A stretch of DNA of 64,000 nucleotides from Nocardia cyriacigeorgica (lineage in GTDB: Bacteria; Actinomycetota; Actinomycetes; Mycobacteriales; Mycobacteriaceae). The stretch is taken from positions 186,001 to 250,000 of the forward strand of contig NZ_JAAGVC010000004.1 of assembly GCF_010858045.1 (NCBI RefSeq), read 5' to 3'. The notes beneath the pieces were generated by a model. That model was not told where the DNA came from. It did not search any database and saw only the letters and a program-made list of their open reading frames with translations. Numbering within the stretch: position 1 is the first letter of the stretch; each line of letters starts with the position of its first letter. Shown here piece by piece: positions 1 through 6,876 of this stretch. The position numbers and the translations under genes are program-made.

Positions 1-1337
1 GGCCGGGCAGGTTGCCTCGGCTGCTGTGCGGCGTACCGGTCGAGCGTCATCGACCGGGCACCGTCCTCGATGTCCGGTGCCGCGCGATCCCACCAGACCG
101 TACCGAGCCCGTCACCGAGCTCGGCGACCGCGACGATCTCCAGCACAATCATCGGATAGTCGGTCAGGACCCGGTCCACGGCGGTCACGAACTCCTGTAC
201 CGGCGCGAGCTGAAGACCGGGAGTATCGAAACCGGTTACCTGGACGCCGTGTCGCTCGGCCAACGCGCGTGCCAGCCGTTCGATCTCCGATCCCGCCCGG
301 TCGTCGCGTCGATCACGTTCGCGGGCCTTGTCACCGGCCCGCGCGTTCGGTCGCGGTGCGGGACCCTGCCGCGGATCCGCCCCGGCGTTCGCTGGGCGTC
401 CAGCGTTTCCGGGGGCACCCGGTGTCCGGGGTTGGCCGGGTGTGCGGGGCGGCTGTTCGGTCCACGGTGTTCCATCCCTTCCAGCGGGTCCCGCGACCCG
501 GCTGCCGGGCGGTGCACCCGGCGTGCGGACGTGGCCTGGTGTGCGGGGCGGCTGCGCCGTCCACGGTGTCCCGTCCCGTCCCGCGGGTCCTGCCACGCCG
601 CCGCCGGACGGTGCGCTCGGCGTCCGGGCACCGGACCCGGCTGCGGGCGAAGGTGATGCCGCGGGCGACGATGGCGATGCCGGCGATCCGGACCGCTGGC
701 CGGGCGCGCCGGCCGCATCGTCGCTCGCTGGGCCGGATTCGGGCCGGGAACGACCCCACGGCGCCTGGGATGGTTGTCCGTTGTCCACCGAAGGCAGCTC
801 CGGGGATCCGCCGGATGGCGTCGCGCCAACGGGCCCGTCGTGGGCACCAGCCGGGAGCCGGTCGGCGCCCTGCGGCCCGCTGACGGGATAATCCGGCGGA
901 TTCGGCTCCAGCGATACCTCGGCCTGATGGGACGGGTCCGGCCGGCGTCCAGCCGGCGATTGCGGGTCTGCCGTGCCATTCGATGGCCACTCGGTGTGGC
1001 CGGCTCTTCCCGGGCCCAGATCCTGACCCGCCGCGGCCACCCTCCTGGCGCCGTCGGCGTCTCGTGCATCAAATGTATCGGCAGCGCTGACGATTCCGGC
1101 CGCGGTCCGGCGCAGGCTGCCCGCCATGGCCTCCACGGTGGAAACAACGTGTTCGGCGCGCGGCGTGAACTCCTCGGCGAACATGCGCCCCATATAGTCG
1201 TCGCCGTAGCTACTTTCCGCCAGCCGCAAGCACTCCTGCAGCCCGGCGTGGGTGCGCTGTACCCGATCGGCGATGGCGGCCAGCCGCGCGCCGCGCGCCC
1301 GCAGGCCATCCAAGTCCAGTCGCAGCTCGCCGGTCAT
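1..1337 (-). CDS. WXG100/EspC-like type VII secretion protein with repeat linker (3'-truncated by window edge)
   Basis: The frame opens at ATG 1337 and stays open to base 1, giving at least 445 residues; the C-terminus lies outside the window. Residues 1-105 are a predicted helical hairpin typical of actinobacterial ESX (type VII) targets, with YGDDYMGRMFAEEF in the middle. Residues about 106-335 form a Pro/Gly/Ser-rich linker with 33-residue repeats. From about residue 336 a charged helix leads into an ordered alpha/beta segment (GVQVTGFDTPGLQLAPVQEF). The ATG overlaps the TGA of the upstream gene (ATGA), so the two are probably translationally coupled. The hairpin-linker-C-domain plan is that of polymorphic secreted toxins. 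The C-domain resembles the start of predicted metallopeptidase-type effector domains, but I cannot name it because it is cut. Seen: frame, linker and repeats. Inferred: secretion and effector role. Confidence 0.6.
   Translation of the reverse strand, partial: MTGELRLDLDGLRARGARLAAIADRVQRTHAGLQECLRLAESSYGDDYMGRMFAEEFTPRAEHVVSTVEAMAGSLRRTAAGIVSAADTFDARDADGARRVAAAGQDLGPGRAGHTEWPSNGTADPQSPAGRRPDPSHQAEVSLEPNPPDYPVSGPQGADRLPAGAHDGPVGATPSGGSPELPSVDNGQPSQAPWGRSRPESGPASDDAAGAPGQRSGSPASPSSPAASPSPAAGSGARTPSAPSGGGVAGPAGRDGTPWTAQPPRTPGHVRTPGAPPGSRVAGPAGRDGTPWTEQPPRTPGQPRTPGAPGNAGRPANAGADPRQGPAPRPNARAGDKARERDRRDDRAGSEIERLARALAERHGVQVTGFDTPGLQLAPVQEFVTAVDRVLTDYPMIVLEIVAVAELGDGLGTVWWDRAAPDIEDGARSMTLDRYAAQQPRQPAR
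412..634. repeat. 99-bp imperfect tandem repeat inside the linker
   Basis: Two full copies lie at 412-510 and 511-609, and a partial third begins at 610 in the same 99-bp register. The unit keeps the reading frame and encodes 33 residues around GRDGTPWT, QPPRTPG and RTPGAP in the minus-strand protein. Differences between copies are mainly single-base changes. Such in-frame repeats expand and contract easily and usually form flexible spacers. Confidence 0.8.
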
Positions 1338-2740
1338 CTCCCACCTCGGGCCGATGACATCGGTCCGCCGGTCCGTAGTCGGAATCGGTGCTCGAAATCG
1401 GCGATGAACGCGGACAACGGCACTGACGAGCTCGAGCGCTCCACCACGCCATCGTCCGCGACATAGAAGACCGCCCGGTCGAGCGCGATCTCACTCTCCG
1501 GCGCCGGCGATCGCACCATCCAGCCCACACTGATCCGCTCGGCCCGCAATGTCGAGAGCGGGAATTCGGTCGTGTCGTAACCCCGGCCGCGGATGTGATC
1601 TCGGACCAGCTTCAGCGCCTCCGCCTCCAGGATGCCGACGACGTCTCCGGCGACGAGATCGGCGAGCACGAACTGGAACAGGGCGCCGTCGGCATCGACC
1701 TCGGCGTTCTCGCCGACAACTTGCGCGATCGCCGCGCGGGTCACCGCTTTGGCCTGCGCGGCCGAGACCAGCAGTTCAGCGGCATCCTGCGACGGGCCGT
1801 CCAGCACGCCCGCCACCACCTTCGCCACCGAATCGGCCGTCCACACGGCGGGCAGCGCAGGTGCGCATTCGGCCATCGGAGCGGATTCGCCGCGGTACCA
1901 CTGTCCCTGGTCCCACCAGTAGCAAAACGACAACATCCCGGTCAACACCCGCGGGTTGAGAACCGGGTCGGCCACCCAGGCCGGTGCTCCCGCGAACAAT
2001 CGCGGCATCGCCGCATCGCCGTTGTAGGCGGCTACCAAGACCGGTGCATCCCAGACACCACCTGACAGCACCGCCCGATCACCGGGCAGCAGCGTCAATG
2101 TCGAACCGCTGTGCCGTGAACTCTCGAAGATGCCGACCGACGGGCCGATACGCGGGCCCCGTTCCGACCCGGCCGCCACGAATGCCGCGGACAGCACCGC
2201 CCACCGGGCCCACAGCGCCGCCAGATCCGGCAACTCGCCGGCCACCGGCACTGCCTGCACGCCCGCACTCCGATCAGCGCGCACAGCGTCCGCGGCTGCG
2301 CGCGGCGACCTCGATTGGGGTTCACCGCGCCCGATGTAGGCGGCCAGCCACGCGTGCAGCCGCGTGTGCGGATACTGTTCCAGATCCGCCAGATAAGCCT
2401 GTGGCGCGAACAATTGCTCACCGGAGAATGGCTCCGCGCCCCGATCGATGACGACCTCGGCCCCATCGGAATCGACGTGCACGATCAGCCGCCACCACGG
2501 CCCATCCTCGAGGCTTGCGGACAGGTCCCGATGTCGGCGTACCAACTCCCACACCTCATCCGACACCTGGCATCTGACCGGTTGGTCGCCGTCATCGGCG
2601 ACGAACAGCGCAGACTCGGCGACAACGGTCATCGCGAAGGACGCCTCCAACCGGTGTCGCCCCGGCGGCGCGAGCGCACGCAGCCCCGCGACGATCCGAT
2701 CGGCCAATTCCGCGAGTTCCGCACCCTCCGGACCGATCAC
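1334..2740 (-). CDS. hypothetical protein with immunity-like N- and C-terminal modules, partner of the WXG-like gene
   Basis: This 468-aa soluble protein has a GTG start at 2740, preceded by GGGAGAG at suitable spacing. It has no signal peptide or membrane segment. A module at about residues 35-135 (VADDG, DEVWELV, WWRLIVHV, then a helix around YLADLEQYPHTRL) seems echoed in the last 80 residues (ISVGWMVRS, VFYVADDG, FIADFEHRF). The echo suggests two copies of a YezG/SUKH-like immunity fold around a separate middle domain. Its stop overlaps the start of the WXG-like gene, so the two form an operon with this gene first. Known for such loci: antitoxin-like or chaperone proteins sit beside secreted effectors. 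The function here is inference and the family is not firmly recognised. Confidence 0.5.
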   Translation of the reverse strand: MIGPEGAELAELADRIVAGLRALAPPGRHRLEASFAMTVVAESALFVADDGDQPVRCQVSDEVWELVRRHRDLSASLEDGPWWRLIVHVDSDGAEVVIDRGAEPFSGEQLFAPQAYLADLEQYPHTRLHAWLAAYIGRGEPQSRSPRAAADAVRADRSAGVQAVPVAGELPDLAALWARWAVLSAAFVAAGSERGPRIGPSVGIFESSRHSGSTLTLLPGDRAVLSGGVWDAPVLVAAYNGDAAMPRLFAGAPAWVADPVLNPRVLTGMLSFCYWWDQGQWYRGESAPMAECAPALPAVWTADSVAKVVAGVLDGPSQDAAELLVSAAQAKAVTRAAIAQVVGENAEVDADGALFQFVLADLVAGDVVGILEAEALKLVRDHIRGRGYDTTEFPLSTLRAERISVGWMVRSPAPESEIALDRAVFYVADDGVVERSSSSVPLSAFIADFEHRFRLRTGGPMSSARGGR

Positions 2741-3158
2741 ATCACTCTCCCACGTCGGCGGACCTCCGTCCTGCGCCAGGTGAACCCGACCCGGACAGCG
2801 TCGGGCCGAGCGGCCGTCGGGATCGCACTCGGATCAAAGATTTTCGCAATCCCGGTGCGGGTGCAACCAGGCCTCTTGCCAGCTGTGGAAAGAGTTCGCG
2901 CGCGCAGTTCTCCCCGGACTGTTGGGCCGCGCCGCCGCGACGGCACACCGACCATCGTCGGTTCTGCCTCGAGGCACGGCGGCGCGCGCCCGTCGAGCGC
3001 GGTGCTGTCGATTCCACCCCAGACTCGGGGGCGGGCATGTAGCGGCGACGTCGGCAGCGAGTCCGATCACAGTGCTCAGCGGACGCGGACGTGTCGGGTC
3101 CGTCGGCGCGGGTCGTGGCGGGCGGACTGGCCCTTCGCGGTTCTTATCGGTCGGAGAG
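2741..3158. other. 418-bp gene-free stretch upstream of the secretion pair
   Basis: It lies between the stop of the L,D-transpeptidase gene and the start of the two-gene minus-strand operon. It should carry that operon's promoter. I see no convincing hairpin, operator or RNA gene; the short frames here are GC-driven and have no ribosome-binding site. Confidence 0.5.
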
Positions 3159-3662
3159 TCAGCGGACGACGTCGACCCGGTCGCCGGGATTCAGGTATTC
3201 GAAGAACCGGTGCGCGCCTTCTTCGGTCATCCGCACACACCCGTGCGAGGTGTGCTCGACCGGACCGACGTGGAAGGCGATGTCGTTGTTGAAGAACACC
3301 GCCCAGCGCATCGGGGCGTGATGCATGGTGCTCCAGTGGAAGGGCCGCTTGAAGTCGACGTCGAACACGCCAGGCGGCGTTTCGTAGCCGGGCATACCGT
3401 GCGAGATCGGGGTGGGTCCGAAGACCACGCGGCCGTTGTCGACCAGCCAGGCCTCGTTGGTGCTCAACCGCATACAGGCGCGGGCTTCGGGAGCGCAGGG
3501 CGCTGAGGTCGGGATGATCGCCGGAACGCCGGGAATGTCGGGTCCGCCCGGGAACAGTGGTTCGGTCTGGGCGGGGGCCGCGAACAGCACACCTGCGGAC
3601 ACGGCGCCGAGAAGCACTCCGAATCGAGCCGACCAGCTGCGGAAACGGTTACTGCGAATCAA
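3159..3662 (-). CDS. L,D-transpeptidase (YkuD domain), secreted
   Basis: Enzymes of this family form 3-3 cross-links in peptidoglycan on the outer face of the membrane. Residues about 11-30 form a hydrophobic export segment (FGVLLGAVSAGVLFAA followed by PAQ). The YkuD signature HTSHGCVRM near the C-terminus places the catalytic Cys at about residue 142, with an upstream FHVG His. At 167 aa it is a minimal single-domain version without the Ig-like domains of mycobacterial LdtA/B. I chose TTG 3662 because AGAGAGG lies 9 nt upstream and the signal segment then falls at the N-terminus; an in-frame extension to 3788 adds 42 residues of unlikely sequence. It stands alone, separated from its neighbours. 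Confidence 0.85.
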   Translation of the reverse strand: MIRSNRFRSWSARFGVLLGAVSAGVLFAAPAQTEPLFPGGPDIPGVPAIIPTSAPCAPEARACMRLSTNEAWLVDNGRVVFGPTPISHGMPGYETPPGVFDVDFKRPFHWSTMHHAPMRWAVFFNNDIAFHVGPVEHTSHGCVRMTEEGAHRFFEYLNPGDRVDVVR

Positions 3663-3840
3663 TTGTCCGAACCTCTCTAACCCTGCCGGTCGGCCTGCAC
3701 GAGTCAGGTCGCCCGGGCCATCTCGTCTGCACAAGCCTGGGACCACCGAGGTAGTGGTGATCATGGCCGAGCGGCCGCACCTGGTCAACGATGGCGCGCG
3801 ACTGGGATGAGTCCGTTACCTGCGCTCGGGCGCGCCGCGG

Positions 3841-4035
3841 TCAGTCCTCGCTGCTGTCGCGGCCGGCGAGGTAACGCAGTAGGTCCGGGTCGGAGGAGGT
3901 GAGGTGGTCGAGTTCCTCGTCGCCGGTGCAGGGGTAGAAGGTGACGGTGACGGCATCGGGCCGCCGCGCGGTGACGCGCCAGATGGCGCCGGAATCGTGC
4001 CAGCGCTGCAGGACTGCGATGGGGTTGTCCGGCAT
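3841..4035 (-). CDS. small conserved hypothetical protein (64 aa)
   Basis: It starts MPDNPIAVLQRW and contains GAIWRVTARRPDAVTVTFYPCTGDE, which looks like a compact beta-sheet domain, followed by an acidic tail. Small proteins of this style are common in Nocardia and Rhodococcus. It lies 39 bp downstream of the uracil-DNA glycosylase gene on the same strand and may be co-transcribed with it. No function can be assigned from sequence. Confidence 0.6.
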   Translation of the reverse strand: MPDNPIAVLQRWHDSGAIWRVTARRPDAVTVTFYPCTGDEELDHLTSSDPDLLRYLAGRDSSED

Positions 4036-4074
4036 GAGTCTCCGCGGTCCTCGGTTACGTGATCGGCCTCGACG

Positions 4075-4791
4075 TTACCGCCCGGCGGGTAACCCGGCGG
4101 CGGTCGCGGCCCGCACGAGCATGTCCTCGATCATGGCGGGCGTGAGCCGCCCGGTGAAGGTGTTCTGCTGGCTGACGTGATAGCAGCCGAACAGCTGCAG
4201 CGGTTCGCGGGTGTCGGTGGGCGCGAGCTCGTAGTGGGCGCCGTGGCCGAACTTGGGTCGCGGCCGGGGAATCTGCCAGCCGGCGTCGGCGAGCACCGGG
4301 AGCAGGGCCTGCCAGCCGAATGCGCCGAGCACCATGACCGAGCGCAGCGTCGGCGCCAGCAGCCGCAGTTCGGTGTCGAGCCAGTGCCGGCAGCGGTCGC
4401 GTTCTTCCGGGGTGGGTTTGTTCGCCGGGGGAGCGCAACGCACCGGTGAGGCGATCCGGACGCCGTGCAGGAGCAGCCCGTCGTCACGGCTCACGGCGGT
4501 GGGCTGATTGGCCAGTCCCACCCCGTACATCGCCGCGTAGAGCACCTCGCCGCTGCGGTCGCCGGTGAACATCCGGCCGGTGCGGTTGGCGCCGTGCGCG
4601 GCGGGCGCGAGGCCGACGATCAGCATGCGCGCGTCGGCGGGGCCGAATCCGGGCACCGGGCGGCCCCAATAGGTCTGATCCCGGAAGGCCGCGCGCTTCT
4701 CCCTGGCCACCAGTTCTCGCCACGCCACCAGGCGGGGGCAGGCCCGGCAGTGTGTCAGCGTTTCGTCGAGCTCGGCGATGGTCCGGCACAC
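4075..4791 (-). CDS. type 5 uracil-DNA glycosylase (Fe-S, UdgB family)
   Basis: The enzyme removes uracil and other deaminated bases from DNA to start base excision repair. The 238-aa product has the family A-motif GLAPAAHGANRTGRMFTGD (about residues 60-78) and the C-terminal motif HVSQQNTFTGRLTP. Cysteines at 15, 18, 119 and 134 fit the four ligands of the [4Fe-4S] cluster. The A-motif Ala/His pattern rather than the GEAPG of type 4 points to type 5. The GTG at 4791 is chosen because an in-frame stop lies a few codons upstream. High-GC actinobacteria often carry this enzyme, as in M. tuberculosis Rv1259. Confidence 0.9.
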   Translation of the reverse strand: MCRTIAELDETLTHCRACPRLVAWRELVAREKRAAFRDQTYWGRPVPGFGPADARMLIVGLAPAAHGANRTGRMFTGDRSGEVLYAAMYGVGLANQPTAVSRDDGLLLHGVRIASPVRCAPPANKPTPEERDRCRHWLDTELRLLAPTLRSVMVLGAFGWQALLPVLADAGWQIPRPRPKFGHGAHYELAPTDTREPLQLFGCYHVSQQNTFTGRLTPAMIEDMLVRAATAAGLPAGR

Positions 4792-4961
4792 CAGCCAATT
4801 CGATCACACGCCACGGGGTTTCCTGTGCAAATGTCCAGTTGAAGGCGACGTGCGCGAAACGATCTTGTGACCGGCACCGCCCGCCACGATTGGTAGCATG
4901 GCGGTCCTGGCCGACCGGATGCGGACTATGCCCGGTGGATTCATCTCGAAAGAGTCTTTCC

Positions 4962-5405
4962 ATGCAGTTTGAAATCGTCGAGCGGGACGAGACGTGGGTT
5001 GCCGGGCTTCCGGTGCGCAGCCCCAAGCGTGCGCTGCGGGAACTGCGGGATCAGGACCTGGAAGCGGCATGGGCCGCGGTGCTGCACCACGACCTCGGCG
5101 GGCCGCTGGCCAGCGCCTACACCGACTACTCCGCGGAGCTCGGCACCTACAACACCCAGATCGTCGGCTATCAGTGCTCGTCGTTCGACGAGGTCACCCG
5201 TGGCCATCTGGTGGCCCGGCTGCCGCGCGGCACCTACGCGCGTTTCTCCTCGATGGGTGAGTTCCCGCAGATCATGACCGGCCTGTGGACCCAGATCGCC
5301 TACGCCGAGGAACACAAGCAGATCAAACGCACCTTCACCGGCGATTTCGAGTGTTATCCGCACGCCTACAAGATCGATCTCTACCTGGCGGTCGATCCGC
5401 GATGA
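4962..5405 (+). CDS. stand-alone GyrI-like / AraC effector-binding domain protein, copy 1
   Basis: This 147-aa protein consists only of a GyrI-like small-molecule-binding (SOUL/GyrI) fold: an N-terminal strand (FEIVERDETWVAGLPV), the LPRGTYARFSS strand typical of the effector-binding pocket, and FECYPHAYKIDLYLAV at the end. No DNA-binding domain is attached. GAAAGAG lies upstream of ATG 4962, and an in-frame extension to 4752 lacks such support. Its stop overlaps the ATG of a related gene, so two GyrI-like proteins are made in tandem. Homologues act as multidrug-binding domains, hydrolases or gyrase inhibitors, so the ligand is unknown. Confidence 0.8.
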   Translation: MQFEIVERDETWVAGLPVRSPKRALRELRDQDLEAAWAAVLHHDLGGPLASAYTDYSAELGTYNTQIVGYQCSSFDEVTRGHLVARLPRGTYARFSSMGEFPQIMTGLWTQIAYAEEHKQIKRTFTGDFECYPHAYKIDLYLAVDPR

Positions 5406-5848
5406 GCTACTCCATCGTCGTCCGCAGCGAGGCGATCTACGGCGGTCTGGTGGTGCCGCGGGTGCGGCCGAGTTTCAAGGTGAGCAACAGCGAGCTGATC
5501 GAGTTCCTCAAGGATCGCCTGCGCGATCGGACGGCGGGCAGCGCGGCCGCCGGCGGCCCGATGTTCACCGTCTATGTCCCCGATCCCACCGAGACCTACA
5601 ACGCGCTGGTCGGTTTCGAGTATCCGGCGCCCGAGGCCGCTCACGTCGGTGATGTGCTGGTGCGGGTACCCAAGGGCGTCTACGCCCGGTTCGTGCCGAA
5701 CGGCGATTACCACGATCCGGTCGAGGATGTGTGGGCTCAGGTCGACGACGCGACCGCATCGGCCGAGATCACCCGCGCTTACCGTGAAGAGATCGAGATC
5801 TGGCACGGCCCGCATTCGGTGGAGTTGTTCATCTCCATTCTGGTGTAG
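5402..5848 (+). CDS. stand-alone GyrI-like / AraC effector-binding domain protein, copy 2
   Basis: The 148-aa protein shares the architecture of the upstream gene: VGDVLVRVPKGVYARFVPNG matches that gene's LPRGTYARFSSMG, and IEIWHGPHSVELFISI matches its C-terminal strand. ATG 5402 overlaps the preceding TGA (ATGA), a sign of translational coupling and possibly of a heteromer. Divergence between the two copies is high, so the duplication is old. No catalytic residues can be assigned. Confidence 0.8.
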   Translation: MSYSIVVRSEAIYGGLVVPRVRPSFKVSNSELIEFLKDRLRDRTAGSAAAGGPMFTVYVPDPTETYNALVGFEYPAPEAAHVGDVLVRVPKGVYARFVPNGDYHDPVEDVWAQVDDATASAEITRAYREEIEIWHGPHSVELFISILV

Positions 5849-5930
5849 CTTGCCGTTGGTTTGCTGTACACGTACCAACCGGTCTCGTTTCTATCCCGGT
5901 ATGCGGACTTGAGCGGCCTGACCTGCGGGT

Positions 5931-5975
5931 TTTTCCGGAAGAAAAATTGGTTTTCGGAAGATTAACCAGATATCT
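5931..5975. promoter_or_regulatory. AT-rich region with direct repeats upstream of the acyltransferase-moeY genes
   Basis: TTTTCCGGAAGA (5931-5942) recurs as TTTTCGGAAGA (5951-5961), start to start 20 bp, about two helical turns. The palindrome AGATATCT follows at 5968-5975. The stretch is clearly AT-richer than its surroundings and lies about 130 bp upstream of the ATG at 6103. It is a reasonable promoter/operator candidate, but no regulator is known. Confidence 0.4.
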
Positions 5976-6102
5976 AGTCAATTCTGGCCCCGATGACCCA
6001 TACTGCCCATGACGTACTCACTCCGCGTTCGGGGCGCCGGGTGAGTCTGTCTGATGGGTTCGATCACTGTGTGCGCGCACGCAGCAACAGAGTAGGAACG
6101 TC

Positions 6103-6876
6103 ATGGCTGTCGAAACGATCGCCGTCGACCTGGTTGAGACTTGTAGCGCCCCCGCGGTGCGATTTCACGACATCGTCTCCGGATGCGACTTCACCGCCAC
6201 CACCCCGGCCGCCGACCCGCAGCTGTGGAATCGATATCTGGCGGGTGCGCTGGATGTTTACCGGCACTTCCGGGTCGAGTCGGCCCTCGAATACGACGCG
6301 GTGGCCGATGGCCGATCCACCACGCTGTTCTTCGCGGCGACCGACCGCAGCGGCGCCGTCGTCGCCGGTGTCCGGGCGCAGGGGCCGTACCTGCGCACCT
6401 CGGACGTCGGATCGCTGGCGCCCTGGGCCGGCCGCCCCGGCGAGCGTGAGCTGCGAGCCATGGTTGCCCGGCGAATACCGCGCGGCGTGGTGGAATCCCG
6501 TGGCGCCTGGGTGGCACGGGATGTACCCAACCGCAGGGAACTCGGCGCGGCGATCTCGCGCTGTATCGCGCACACCCCGCGCATTCTCGGCGTTCGGTAC
6601 GGTTTCGCCACCGTGGCCGCCTTCACCACCGGTCGACATCGCGGCAGCGGCGGTGTCGCGGCCGATCTGATCCCCGCCGTGCCCTACCCCGACGACCGCT
6701 ACGAGACGGTGCCCATCTGGTGGGACACCCGGATGTACCGGATGTTCGCCGATCGGTTGCAGTATCTGCTGATGTGCGATGAACTTCGAGATATGGGAGT
6801 GGCCGAGGGCGCGCTCGAGCGGGTGCGCCGCGGCTCCGGACGCAGATCGGAGAGTCGGTTCGGGTATGGCCGGTGA
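6103..6876 (+). CDS. FeeM-like acyltransferase (GNAT fold) family protein
   Basis: The 257-aa product resembles FeeM / N-acyl-amino-acid synthase-type GNAT proteins. It has an entry helix (RYLAGALDVYRHFRVESALEY), central strands around TLFFAATDRSGAVVAGVRAQGPY, a conserved RGAWVARD strand, and a late PYPDDRYETVPIWWD motif. FeeM enzymes join acyl groups from acyl carrier protein to amino acids. The start ATG 6103 has GTAGGAA upstream. The stop lies 11 bp inside the next gene, so it is coupled to the ThiF-nitroreductase gene, suggesting that the two act on the same substrate. The assignment rests on motif pattern and spacing; the substrate is unknown. Confidence 0.6.
   Translation: MAVETIAVDLVETCSAPAVRFHDIVSGCDFTATTPAADPQLWNRYLAGALDVYRHFRVESALEYDAVADGRSTTLFFAATDRSGAVVAGVRAQGPYLRTSDVGSLAPWAGRPGERELRAMVARRIPRGVVESRGAWVARDVPNRRELGAAISRCIAHTPRILGVRYGFATVAAFTTGRHRGSGGVAADLIPAVPYPDDRYETVPIWWDTRMYRMFADRLQYLLMCDELRDMGVAEGALERVRRGSGRRSESRFGYGR

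Noticed and set aside
236..1309. 357-residue minus-strand frame next to the WXG-like gene
   Set aside because: It is out of frame with the protein that starts at 1337, is Arg/Pro-rich, and lacks a family. The frame from 1337 has the coupled start and a recognisable N-domain.
5855..5879. hairpin GTTGGT / ACCAAC after the GyrI-like pair as a terminator
   Set aside because: Only 6 bp with a 13-nt loop and no T-run; too weak to call.
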